Positions 1-6,765 of a DNA stretch of 9,650 nucleotides are shown piece by piece; the first letter of the stretch is position 1, and each line of letters starts with the position of its first letter. The stretch covers positions 1 to 9,650 of the forward strand of contig JAODBN010000078.1 in assembly GCA_025463965.1 (NCBI GenBank), in the 5' to 3' direction. The notes under the pieces are model-generated. The model saw only the letters and a list, made by a program, of their open reading frames with translations. It ran no database searches and was not told where the DNA came from. Position numbers and translations under genes: made by a program. The stretch is from Acidimicrobiaceae bacterium (GTDB taxonomy: Bacteria > Actinomycetota > Acidimicrobiia > Acidimicrobiales > Bog-793).

Positions 1-51
1 GAAGTAGCGTGCGTCGACCCAAGAGGACCGATGCCCCAGTCGAAGTCCGGC

Positions 52-1458
52 TCAGGAGTCGAAACCGAGGCCTGCCGCGTCGAGCGTCTTCAGCCACAGG
101 TTCCGCCGGCCGTCGTGCTCGTCCGCGCGCGCGAGCGACCACCTCGTCAGCTGACCGACGGCGGAGCGCAGCGGCTCCGGGGGAAAGGCGATCGGCTGGC
201 GCCGAACGAGGTCGAGCTCTGTCGCCGCGCTCGCCCTGTTGTCCACGAGGTCGAGCAGCGTGCCGGCGGCGAAGCGGGACGCCCCGAGCCCGAGGCCGGT
301 GAAGCCGGCGGCCGAGGCCACCCGGCCGCCGAAGCCGGTGCGGAAGAAGGCGCAAAAGCGCGAGCACGTGTCGATCGCACCACCCCAGGCGTGGGTGAAG
401 CGGACCCCTTGCAGCTGGGGGAAGGTCGCCAGGCAGTGCTCGGCGAGCAGCGCGAACGTCGCCGGGCGCTCGGCGAGCTCCTCGCGAATGCCGTTGCCGT
501 AGTGGTAGACGGCGTCGAAGCCGCCAAAGACGAGGCGGCCGTCAGCGGTGAGCCGGTAGTAGTGGAAGCGGTTGCCGGCGTCCGAGATCCCCTCGCGCCC
601 CGCCCAGCCGATGGAAGCGAGGCGCTCGAAGGACAGCGGCTCGGTGGCGAGCACGTAGTCCCACACCGGAAGCACCCGTGAGCGCACGCCGCCGATGAGC
701 GGGCGGAAGGCGCTCGTGGCGAGCACCACGCGCTCGGCCCCCACCACCCCGCGCGAGGTGGTGAGCCGAAGGCGGCCCCGCTCCTCGCCGAGCTTGGTCA
801 CAGAGCTCGACTCGAACACCTGCCCACCGCGACGCTCGATGCTCGCTGCGAGCCCCCAGGCCAGTCGGGCGGGGTTGACGAGGTAGCTGCGCCCGACGGT
901 GCGGAGGGCTCCGAGGTAGGTGCGCGAATCCACAAGGGCGCGAACCTGCGGGCCATCGAGCAGCTCGACGTCGTGGCCGTGGGCGCGAGCGAGGTTCGCC
1001 TCCTCGACCAGGCCCTCGAGCTGCCAGGGCGCGGTCGCACAGGAGAGCGTGGCGTGCGCTTCGAGGTCGCACTCGATGCCTTCGGCTGCCACGCTCGAGG
1101 CAAGCCCGGCCAGGTTCTCGAGCCCGAGCCGTTCGAGGACGTGGATCTCGTCGGGAAAGTGTGCGGCACCGTTGGCGAGACCGTGGGTGAGGCTGGCCTC
1201 GACGAACCCGCCGTTTCGGCCGCTCGCCGCGTGGGTGAGCCGGCCGCCCTCGAGGAGGGCCACCTTGCGGCCCGGGGCGTCCTCGAGGGCGCGAAAGGCC
1301 GTCCACAGCCCGGTCAGGCCCCCGCCGACGACGGCCAGATCCACCTCCAGGTCCGCCTCGAGGGCGGGGCGATGCGGCGGGGCGGTCGGGTCGTCGAGCC
1401 ACAGCGCCAGGTTTCTCGTGCCGGCGAGCGCCCGCTGTGCCTCTGCACCGAGGTCCAT
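52..1458 (-). CDS. FAD-dependent amine/amino-acid oxidoreductase (DAO family, PuuB-like)
   Basis: Predicted cytoplasmic flavoenzyme of the D-amino-acid oxidase/glycine oxidase fold, related to gamma-glutamylputrescine oxidases. Such enzymes oxidise a C-N bond to an imine, which hydrolyses to an aldehyde or keto acid plus ammonia. Seen: an N-terminal Rossmann motif VVGGGLTG (residues 42-49), an acidic residue ending beta-2 (LLE, 69), the ASGRNGG flavin-contact motif (77-83), and near the C-terminus GFTGLGLGASRFAAG, the usual second FAD contact. Length 468 aa, normal for the family. The frame is open back to a TTG at 1491, but that codon has no Shine-Dalgarno. ATG 1458 has GAAGG (1465-1469) six bases upstream, so I prefer it. 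The gene is divergent from the permease and paralogous to the oxidoreductase at 6750-8168, sharing the N-terminal motifs and the C-terminal extension after the FAD domain. The exact substrate cannot be read from sequence; an amine linked to the neighbouring pathway is an inference. Confidence 0.88.
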   Translation of the reverse strand: MDLGAEAQRALAGTRNLALWLDDPTAPPHRPALEADLEVDLAVVGGGLTGLWTAFRALEDAPGRKVALLEGGRLTHAASGRNGGFVEASLTHGLANGAAHFPDEIHVLERLGLENLAGLASSVAAEGIECDLEAHATLSCATAPWQLEGLVEEANLARAHGHDVELLDGPQVRALVDSRTYLGALRTVGRSYLVNPARLAWGLAASIERRGGQVFESSSVTKLGEERGRLRLTTSRGVVGAERVVLATSAFRPLIGGVRSRVLPVWDYVLATEPLSFERLASIGWAGREGISDAGNRFHYYRLTADGRLVFGGFDAVYHYGNGIREELAERPATFALLAEHCLATFPQLQGVRFTHAWGGAIDTCSRFCAFFRTGFGGRVASAAGFTGLGLGASRFAAGTLLDLVDNRASAATELDLVRRQPIAFPPEPLRSAVGQLTRWSLARADEHDGRRNLWLKTLDAAGLGFDS

Positions 1459-1592
1459 GCCCAACCTTCGGAATCCGTCGCTCGTGGTCAAAACCGCGCG
1501 TCCATTCGTCGCCCGTTCATGGGCCAGCTATGGAATTGGACCACCCGATCGAGCATGCTTGTGCACTTCGCAGCTGGCTCAGGGAGGAACAC
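1459..1592. promoter_or_regulatory. Divergent intergenic region between the oxidoreductase and permease
   Basis: This 134-base region must carry the start signals of both divergent genes. It contains the 8-base palindrome AGCATGCT (1552-1559), directly followed by the palindrome GTGCAC (1561-1566). A perfect inverted repeat, GCCAGCT (1523-1529) with AGCTGGC (1572-1578), flanks them. A TTGGAC hexamer lies at 1536-1541, but no matching -10 box is convincing. The 15-base dyad found before the Lrp gene is not repeated here. The palindromes could bind a regulator or form an mRNA leader hairpin; neither is shown. Confidence 0.35.
1465..1469 (-). promoter_or_regulatory. Ribosome binding site deciding the ATG start of the 52-1458 gene
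   Basis: The minus strand reads GAAGG, then six bases, then ATG at 1458. The upstream in-frame TTG at 1491 has no purine-rich motif at a usable distance, so translation probably starts at 1458. The match to the Shine-Dalgarno consensus is only moderate. Confidence 0.45.
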
Positions 1593-3206
1593 ATGGAGGT
1601 TGGCGAGCGCACCCCCGTCCGGGCGGCCGGGGACGGCCCCATCGAGGTTCGCCGCGAGAAGGGCCTCAAAAGCGGGGCGCTCGGCCTGGTCTCGAGCGTG
1701 GTGGTCGGGGTCGCCTCCACCGCCCCGGCCTACAGCCTGGCCGCAACGGTCGGCTTCGTCATCGCCGGGGTGGGCCTGCAGACCCCGATCGTGGCGATCC
1801 TCGCCTTCGTGCCCATCCTGCTCGTCTCCTTTGGCTACAAAGAGCTGAACCGCGCCGACCCCGACTGCGGGACCACCTTCACCTGGACCACCCGGGCCTT
1901 CGGCCCGAAGACGGGGTGGTGGAACGGCTGGGCGATCGTCGCCGCCGACGTGCTCGTGATGGCAAGCCTTGCCCAGATCGCCGGCCAGTACCTGTTTTTG
2001 CTGTTCAACAACCACTCGATCGGGAACAACCCGAGCAGCGGCTGGGTGCTGCTCGTCGGGATCGCATGGATCGTCACGATGACCTACATCTGTTACCGGG
2101 GCATCGAGCTGTCCGCCAACATCCAAAAGGCCCTGCTCGGCATCGAGCTGACGATGCTCCTCGTCCTCTCGGTCGTCGCCCTCGTCAAGGTCGGCAACGG
2201 CACCGCCCCCCTCGGACACCTCGTCCCGAGCGCTTCCTGGTTCAACCCCTTCGACGTTGCCTCGTTCTCCACCTTCGTCCAGGGGCTCCTGCTCATGTTG
2301 TTCATCTATTGGGGATGGGACACGGCCGTCTCAGTCAACGAGGAGACTGCCGACAAGGAGCGTACGCCCGGGCGCGCGGCGGTGCTCTCCACGCTCGTGC
2401 TGCTCGCCACCTATGCGCTCGTCATCATCTCCATCCAGTCCTTCGCCGGACTGGGAACCAAGGGCGTCGGTCTCGGCAACTCGGCCAACATCAACGACGT
2501 CCTGTCCCCCCTCGGCCACGCCGTCTTCGGCACCTCCGGCTTCGGCAACGTGCTCGCGCACCTGCTCTTGCTGATGGTGCTGTCCTCCGCGGCAGCGTCG
2601 ACCCAGACCACGATCCTTCCGACTGCACGCACCACCTTGTCGATGGCCTCCTACGGCGCGCTCCCGCCGCCCTTCGCCAAGATGCACCGGCGCTTTCTCA
2701 CCCCGACGGTGTCGACCCTCGTGATGGGCGCCGTGTCCATCGGCCTGTACGTCGTGTTGAACTACATCTCCGCCGGGAGCGTGATCGCCGACTCGGTGAC
2801 CGCCATCGGCATCTGGATCGCCTTCTACTACGGCTTCGCTGGCTTTGCGTGCTTCTGGTACTACCGCAAGAACCTGCGTTCGAGCGCCAGGAACCTGTGG
2901 ATGCAGGGAATCCTCCCGCTAACGGGAGGCATCATCTTGTTCGCCATCATGGCGTGGAGCCTGCGCCTCGACTGGAGCCCGGGCTTCGGGTACACGCACT
3001 GGAAGATCTCCTCCGGCCTCGACGTCGGTGGCGTCTTCCTCATCGTGCTCGCGAGCTTTGTGGTCGGACTGGTGCTTTTCCTCATCCTTCTGCCCAACCT
3101 GCGGCCGTTCTTTCGCGGCGAGACGCTCAATCGCGCCACCGAGACGCTCGTCCCCGAGGACAGCGGCGTTCCCGTGGCGGTGGGCGGCCCGCCCGAATCG
3201 CGCTGA
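1593..3206 (+). CDS. APC-family amino acid/polyamine permease (12 TM)
   Basis: Predicted inner-membrane secondary transporter of the amino acid-polyamine-organocation superfamily, probably importing the amine or amino acid used by the adjacent enzymes. Seen: 537 aa with about 12 strongly hydrophobic segments. TM1 begins near residue 28 and carries the unwound-helix type motif STAPAYSLAA. A charged loop after TM6 contains GWDTAVSVNEET followed by ERTPGRAA, the conserved APC loop seen in many family members. The N-terminus (about 25 residues) and the C-terminal tail after the last helix (about 35 residues) are polar. The frame is open further upstream to an ATG at 1437, but ATG 1593 has a strong AGGGAGGA (1581-1588) four bases upstream, and only from here does the protein look like the family. 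It is divergent from the oxidoreductase and convergent with the aldehyde dehydrogenase. Substrate is unproven: the neighbourhood favours putrescine-like amines, but amino acids are equally typical of the family. Confidence 0.92.
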   Translation: MEVGERTPVRAAGDGPIEVRREKGLKSGALGLVSSVVVGVASTAPAYSLAATVGFVIAGVGLQTPIVAILAFVPILLVSFGYKELNRADPDCGTTFTWTTRAFGPKTGWWNGWAIVAADVLVMASLAQIAGQYLFLLFNNHSIGNNPSSGWVLLVGIAWIVTMTYICYRGIELSANIQKALLGIELTMLLVLSVVALVKVGNGTAPLGHLVPSASWFNPFDVASFSTFVQGLLLMLFIYWGWDTAVSVNEETADKERTPGRAAVLSTLVLLATYALVIISIQSFAGLGTKGVGLGNSANINDVLSPLGHAVFGTSGFGNVLAHLLLLMVLSSAAASTQTTILPTARTTLSMASYGALPPPFAKMHRRFLTPTVSTLVMGAVSIGLYVVLNYISAGSVIADSVTAIGIWIAFYYGFAGFACFWYYRKNLRSSARNLWMQGILPLTGGIILFAIMAWSLRLDWSPGFGYTHWKISSGLDVGGVFLIVLASFVVGLVLFLILLPNLRPFFRGETLNRATETLVPEDSGVPVAVGGPPESR

Positions 3207-3220
3207 GCGTCGGTTACCCG

Positions 3221-3234
3221 CCGGGACGACCCGG
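3221..3234. terminator. Candidate bidirectional terminator hairpin between convergent genes
   Basis: CCGGG-ACGA-CCCGG forms a 5-bp all-G/C stem with a 4-base loop in the 34-base gap between the convergent permease and aldehyde dehydrogenase stops. There is no T tract on either strand, so it is not a classical intrinsic terminator. U-less hairpins between convergent genes are common in high-GC actinobacteria. The short stem keeps confidence low. Confidence 0.35.
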
Positions 3235-3240
3235 AAACGA

Positions 3241-4703
3241 TCAGACGTCGAGCGCGTGCATCACGTGCTTGACGCGGGTGTAGTCCTCGAACCCGTAGAT
3301 CGACAGGTCCTTGCCGTAGCCGGAAGCCTTGAAGCCACCGTGCGGCATCTCGGCGACGATCGGGATGTGGGTGTTCACCCATACGGCGCCGAAGTCGAGC
3401 GCCTTCGACACCCGCATCGCCCGGCCGTGATCTCGGGTCCACACGCTCGAGGCGAGCCCGTAGCGCACACCGTTTGCCCAGGCGACCGCCTCGTCTTCGT
3501 CGCTGAAGCGCTGGACGGTGATCACCGGGCCGAACACCTCGTCCTGGATGATCTCGTCGGACTGCTGGAGGCCCGCCACGACCGTCGGGGCGAAGCAGAA
3601 GCCGCGCTCGCCGACTCGCCCGCCACCAGCAAGCACGCGGGCATGTCCCGGGAGCCGCTCGAGAAATCCTGAGACGCGCGCCAGCTGGTTCTCGTTGTTG
3701 AGCGGTCCGAAGTCCGCGTCCGGGACGTCGGTCCCCCCAACGGTGGTGGAGCGCGCCTGGTCGACGAGGGCCTCCAAGAACGCATCGTGCACCCCGGGGC
3801 CTGCGAGCACGCGGGTCGCTGCGGTGCAGTCCTGCCCGGCGTTGAAGTAGCCCGCCCCGGCGATTCCTGCCGCAGCGGCCTCCACGTCGGCGTCGTCGAA
3901 GACCACGACTGGCGCCTTGCCACCGAGCTCGAGATGCACTCGCTTCAGGCTGGCGGCCGCGGCGGTCGCGACCTCGATCCCGGCGCGCACGCTCCCGGTC
4001 ACCGACACCATGGCGGGGATGTCGTGGGAGACGAGCGCCCGCCCGGTGTCCCGGTCGCCGCAGATCACGTTGAACACGCCTGGCGGGAGGTGCTCGGCCA
4101 TCAGCTCGGCCATCGCCAAGGTGGCGACGGGCGTCGTGTCGGACGGTTTCAGCACCATCGTGTTGCCGGCCGCGAGCGCTGGCCCGAACTTCCAGACCGC
4201 CATCATCAGCGGGTAGTTCCACGGCGTCACCGCGGCGCACACGCCGATCGGTTCGCGCCGGACATAGGAGGTGTGGCGAGCGAGGTACTCGGCCGCCGCC
4301 CGTCCCTCGAGCAGCCGGGCGGCGCCCGCGAAGAAGCGGATCTGGTCCACCATCGGCGGGAGCTCTTCGGACAGGGACAGGGCGAGCGGTTTTCCGGTGT
4401 TCTCGCCCTCGAGGCGGAACAGCTCCTCCCCGCGGGCCTCGATGGCGTCGGCGATCCGATAGAGGGCGAGGCTGCGCTCCGAGGGGGTGGCCTCACGCCA
4501 GCCCGGGAACGCCTCCGCAGCGGACCGGCACGCGGCGTCGACGTCTTCTGGCCCCGAGATCGGCGCGAGGGAGAATGCGTCGCCCGTGCTCGGGTCGACG
4601 ATCTCGGCGGTCCGCCCGGACAGGGCGTCGACCCATCTGCCGCCGACGAAGTTCTGCAGCCGCCGAAGCGACGAACCCGACTGGACGATGTTGACTGCGC
4701 CAC
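3241..4703 (-). CDS. patD: Aldehyde dehydrogenase, gamma-aminobutyraldehyde (PatD/YdcW) type, with disrupted N-terminus
   Basis: NAD(P)-dependent ALDH superfamily enzyme. The closest family I recognise is gamma-aminobutyraldehyde dehydrogenase, which oxidises 4-aminobutanal (from putrescine) to GABA. Seen: TPWNYP with the catalytic-site Asn (codon 4216-4218), LELGGK with the general-base Glu (3928-3930), NAGQDCTAATR with the catalytic Cys (3826-3828), EVFGP, and a C-terminal EMPHGGFKASGYGKD followed by YGFEDYT. The NAGQDCTAA and YG-EDYT signatures match PatD. The ATG at 4353 would remove about 100 residues of the NAD-binding domain. The same frame continues upstream with good ALDH sequence (QNFVGGRWVDA, EIVDPSTG, GENTGKPLAL) to 4656, but has no ATG, GTG or TTG up to its stop at 4756-4758. 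A GTG at 4703 with GGAGG five bases upstream is in another frame, 44 bases before CTG 4659. I therefore give 4703 as the probable start, with a one-base deletion in 4657-4700. The gene is intact from 4659 (472 aa, normal length), so a CTG start at 4659 is the alternative. Confidence 0.85.
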
Positions 4704-4708
4704 GGCTG

Positions 4709-4713
4709 CCTCC
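4709..4713 (-). promoter_or_regulatory. Shine-Dalgarno GGAGG before the out-of-frame GTG of the aldehyde dehydrogenase
   Basis: On the minus strand GGAGG is followed by CAGCC and GTG (4701-4703), an ideal spacing of five bases. It is the only good ribosome binding site in the leader. Reading from this GTG gives MAQSTSSSRVRRFGG, then leaves the aldehyde dehydrogenase frame by one base just before QNFVGG. This is the main evidence that the native start is here and that a base is missing downstream. Confidence 0.55.
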
Positions 4714-4799
4714 GCTCCGGGCCGGCAGCGAGACCCTGAGGACTCCCCTACCGGACTACCGCTCGTCGAGCCGCGTTCCGCGCAGGCCCGGTTTTGCTC

Positions 4800-4828
4800 A
4801 TGCTGACAGAGAAGCCCTTTCCAGACAA
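4800..4828 (-). promoter_or_regulatory. Candidate promoter of the aldehyde dehydrogenase
   Basis: Minus-strand TTGTCT (4823-4828) is the mirror image of the plus-strand -35 about the dyad centre. Seventeen bases on lies CAGCAT (4800-4805), which keeps A2, A5 and T6 of the -10 consensus. This would give a leader of roughly 90 bases before GTG 4703. The two hexamers are modest matches; the symmetry with the opposing promoter is the main support. Confidence 0.35.
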
Positions 4829-4871
4829 GCGAAATCGTCGTCGCAGGGCCCAAAACCGACGAAATCGCTTG
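4826..4871. promoter_or_regulatory. Candidate Lrp/AsnC operator: 15-base dyad in the divergent promoter
   Basis: Left arm CAAGCGAAATCGTCG (4826-4840) and right arm CGACGAAATCGCTTG (4857-4871) are inverted repeats matching at 13 of 15 positions; the two mismatches sit in the AAA/TTT centre. Each arm contains CGAAATCG, which also recurs as a direct repeat 30 bases apart, about three helical turns. This fits Lrp/AsnC proteins, which bind several phased sites as dimers or octamers. It lies between the divergent aldehyde dehydrogenase and the regulator gene itself, so autoregulation plus control of the dehydrogenase is the natural inference. Confidence 0.6.
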
Positions 4872-4898
4872 ACTGGCGGTCTGGACTTGGCGCACCGT
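4869..4898 (+). promoter_or_regulatory. Candidate promoter of the lrp-aminotransferase-oxidoreductase operon
   Basis: TTGACT (4869-4874) matches the -35 consensus at five of six positions and overlaps the outer end of the right operator arm. With an 18-base spacer the -10 would be CACCGT (4893-4898), which keeps only the key second A and final T. The Shine-Dalgarno GGGGAGGAGG follows at 4901-4910. If the -10 is right, the leader before GTG 4916 is very short. Confidence 0.4.
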
Positions 4899-4915
4899 AG
4901 GGGGAGGAGGCGAGC

Positions 4916-5365
4916 GTGGAACGGCTTGACGCGGCGAACCGGGCGATCATCGAGGAGCTGCAGCGCGACGGGCGCCGCTCCTACAGCGCGATCGCGGACG
5001 CGATCGGGCTCTCGGAGGCCGCCGTGCGCCAGCGTGTGCAGCGCCTGCGCGAGAGCGGAGTGGTCGAGATCGTCGCGGTCACCGACCCCAAGCGCGTGGG
5101 CTTCACCCGCCAGGCGATGGTCGGGGTGAAGGCGAACGGCGACGTTCGAGAGGTCGCCGCGAAGCTCGCCGGGGTCCCCGAGATCGACTACGTCGTCGTC
5201 TGCGCCGGTCGCTTCGACCTTTTGGTCGAGCTCGTATGCGAGGACGACGCCCACCTGCTCGAACTGCTCAACGCCACGATCCGCTCCTTGCCGGGCGTTT
5301 ACGAGGCCGAGATCTTCATCTACTTGGACCTGACCAAACAGACCTACACGTGGGGGACACGATGA
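4916..5365 (+). CDS. Lrp/AsnC family transcriptional regulator
   Basis: DNA-binding regulator that usually responds to an amino acid or related metabolite. Seen: 149 aa, standard for the family. It has an N-terminal winged helix-turn-helix (about residues 5-60) with LDAANRAIIEELQRDGR and the recognition segment SEAAVRQRVQRL (33-44), a linker strand, then a C-terminal RAM/AsnC ligand domain with VPEIDYVVVCAGRFDLLVE, LLELLNATIRSLPGV and a KQTYTWGTR tail. The GTG start at 4916 is fixed by GGGGAGGAGG (4901-4910) five bases upstream and the LDAANR start typical of Lrp proteins. Its last bases overlap the aminotransferase ATG (ATGA), implying one transcript and translational coupling. The dyad just upstream is a likely autoregulatory site. 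Role as a local amine-catabolism regulator is inferred from context. Confidence 0.93.
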   Translation: MERLDAANRAIIEELQRDGRRSYSAIADAIGLSEAAVRQRVQRLRESGVVEIVAVTDPKRVGFTRQAMVGVKANGDVREVAAKLAGVPEIDYVVVCAGRFDLLVELVCEDDAHLLELLNATIRSLPGVYEAEIFIYLDLTKQTYTWGTR

Positions 5366-6765
5366 GCACGAACGAGACGCCGATCAGCGCTCCGGAGCCG
5401 GGCACGAGCTCGCTGCAGGAGGCGGCCAGGCGCCATCTGTGGATGCACTTCACGAGGATGGGCGCCTACGGACCCGACCACGAGGTGCCGGTCATCATGC
5501 GGGGGGAGGGTGCCTACGTCTACGACGAGCACGGCAAGCGCTACCTCGACGGGCTCTCGGGGCTCTTCACCGTGCAGGTCGGCCACGGCCGCTCCGAGCT
5601 CGCCGAGGCGGCCGCGAAGCAGGCCGCCGAGCTCGCCTACTTCCCGCTGTGGAGCTACGCCCACCCTCGCGGGATCGAGCTCGCCGAGAAGATCGCCGAA
5701 CTCGCGCCGGGTGACCTCAACCGCATCTTCTTCACGACCGGTGGCTCTGAGGCCGTCGAGTCCGCCTGGAAGCTCGCCCGCCAGTACTTCAAGGCGATCG
5801 GAGAGCCCCTTCGCACCAAGGTGGTCAGCCGGGACATCTCCTACCACGGGACGACCATGGGGGCACTCTCGATCACCGGCGTCGCCTCGCTGCGCGCTCC
5901 TTTCGAGCCGCTCGTGCCCGGCGCCATCAAGGCGCCGAACACCAACTTCTACCGGGCTCCCGAGCACGGCGACGACGAGGTGGCCTTCGGGATCTGGGCC
6001 GCCGACGAGATCGAGCGGGCAATCGTTCGGGAGGGCCCCGAGACGGTGGCTGCGGTGTTTCTCGAGCCGGTGCAGAACAGCGGCGGCTGCTTCACCCCGC
6101 CACCGGGCTACTTCGCCCGAGTGCGCGAGATCTGCGACCGCCATGGCGTGCTGCTCGTCTCGGACGAGACCATCTGCGCATGGGGGCGACTCGGCGAGTA
6201 CTTCGGGGCGATCCGCTACGGGTTCCAGCCCGACATGATCACCTCGGCCAAGGGTCTCACGAGCGGCTACTCCCCCCTCGGGGTGCTGATCGCGAGCGAC
6301 CGCCTCGTCGAGCCCTTCCTCAGCGGGGAGCGGACCTTCCTGCACGGAATCACCTTCGCCGGCCATCCGGTGTCCTGCGCGGTCGGACTGGCCAACCTCG
6401 AGCTGTTCGACCGCGAGGACCTGTGCGGGCACGTCCGGCGCAACGAAGGAGCGTTTCGCGCCGCGATGCAGGGGCTGTCCGACCTGCCGATCGTGGGCGA
6501 TGTGCGCGGAGACGGGTACTTCTACGGCATCGAGCTCGTGAAGGACAAGACGACCAAGGAGACCTTCGACGATGAGGAGTCCGAGCGCTTGCTGCGCGGC
6601 TTCCTCTCGCCGCGCCTGTTCGAGGAGGGCCTCGTCTGTCGGGCCGACGACCGGGGTGACCCCGTGATCCAGCTCGCGCCGCCGCTCATCTGCGAGCAGG
6701 AGCAGTTCGACGAGATCGCCCAAATCCTGCGGGTCGTGCTCGAGGAGGCGTGGGGCCAGCTCTGA
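5362..6765 (+). CDS. Class III PLP-dependent aminotransferase (omega-amine/diamine:pyruvate type)
   Basis: Fold-type I PLP enzyme of the class III aminotransferases, which move a terminal amino group from an amine or omega-amino acid (putrescine, GABA, beta-alanine) to pyruvate or 2-oxoglutarate. Seen: 467 aa, normal length; TGGSEAVESAWKLAR (residues 126-140) for phosphate binding; SYHG (160-163) whose Tyr stacks on PLP; FLEPVQNSGG; SDETICAWGR with the PLP-nitrogen Asp at 268; SAKGLTSGY with the Schiff-base Lys at 297; and HGITFAGHPVSCA. DET replaces the more common DEV after the Asp, a mild variation. ATG 5362 overlaps the regulator stop by four bases, and GGGGGA (5352-5357) is a weak ribosome site four bases upstream. 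The N-terminal LWMHFTRMG is typical of an actinobacterial subfamily usually labelled aspartate aminotransferase family. With PatD downstream in the pathway, a diamine is the likely donor, but this is inference. Confidence 0.9.
   Translation: MSTNETPISAPEPGTSSLQEAARRHLWMHFTRMGAYGPDHEVPVIMRGEGAYVYDEHGKRYLDGLSGLFTVQVGHGRSELAEAAAKQAAELAYFPLWSYAHPRGIELAEKIAELAPGDLNRIFFTTGGSEAVESAWKLARQYFKAIGEPLRTKVVSRDISYHGTTMGALSITGVASLRAPFEPLVPGAIKAPNTNFYRAPEHGDDEVAFGIWAADEIERAIVREGPETVAAVFLEPVQNSGGCFTPPPGYFARVREICDRHGVLLVSDETICAWGRLGEYFGAIRYGFQPDMITSAKGLTSGYSPLGVLIASDRLVEPFLSGERTFLHGITFAGHPVSCAVGLANLELFDREDLCGHVRRNEGAFRAAMQGLSDLPIVGDVRGDGYFYGIELVKDKTTKETFDDEESERLLRGFLSPRLFEEGLVCRADDRGDPVIQLAPPLICEQEQFDEIAQILRVVLEEAWGQL

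Noticed and set aside
1..51. A gene fragment at the left edge
   Set aside because: Only 51 bases lie beyond the oxidoreductase stop, with no frame or motif that can be supported.
920..3283. A 787-residue plus-strand open frame across the oxidoreductase and permease
   Set aside because: It is rich in Arg, Ser and Pro with no family motif, runs antisense to one real gene and out of frame over another, and is typical of stop-poor high-GC DNA.
3241..4353. Starting the aldehyde dehydrogenase at the internal ATG 4353
   Set aside because: It would drop about 100 residues of well-conserved N-terminal ALDH sequence visible upstream in the same frame, leaving a broken NAD-binding domain.
4748..4801. 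A 17-codon leader peptide (MSKTG...) on the minus strand before the aldehyde dehydrogenase
   Set aside because: Its ATG overlaps the candidate -10 box and has no Shine-Dalgarno, so it is probably not transcribed as a leader; joining it to the dehydrogenase would need a shift within a very narrow window before two stops.
5344..6723. A 459-residue minus-strand open frame opposite the aminotransferase
   Set aside because: The complementary strand encodes a complete class III aminotransferase with all catalytic motifs; the antisense product has no recognisable domain.
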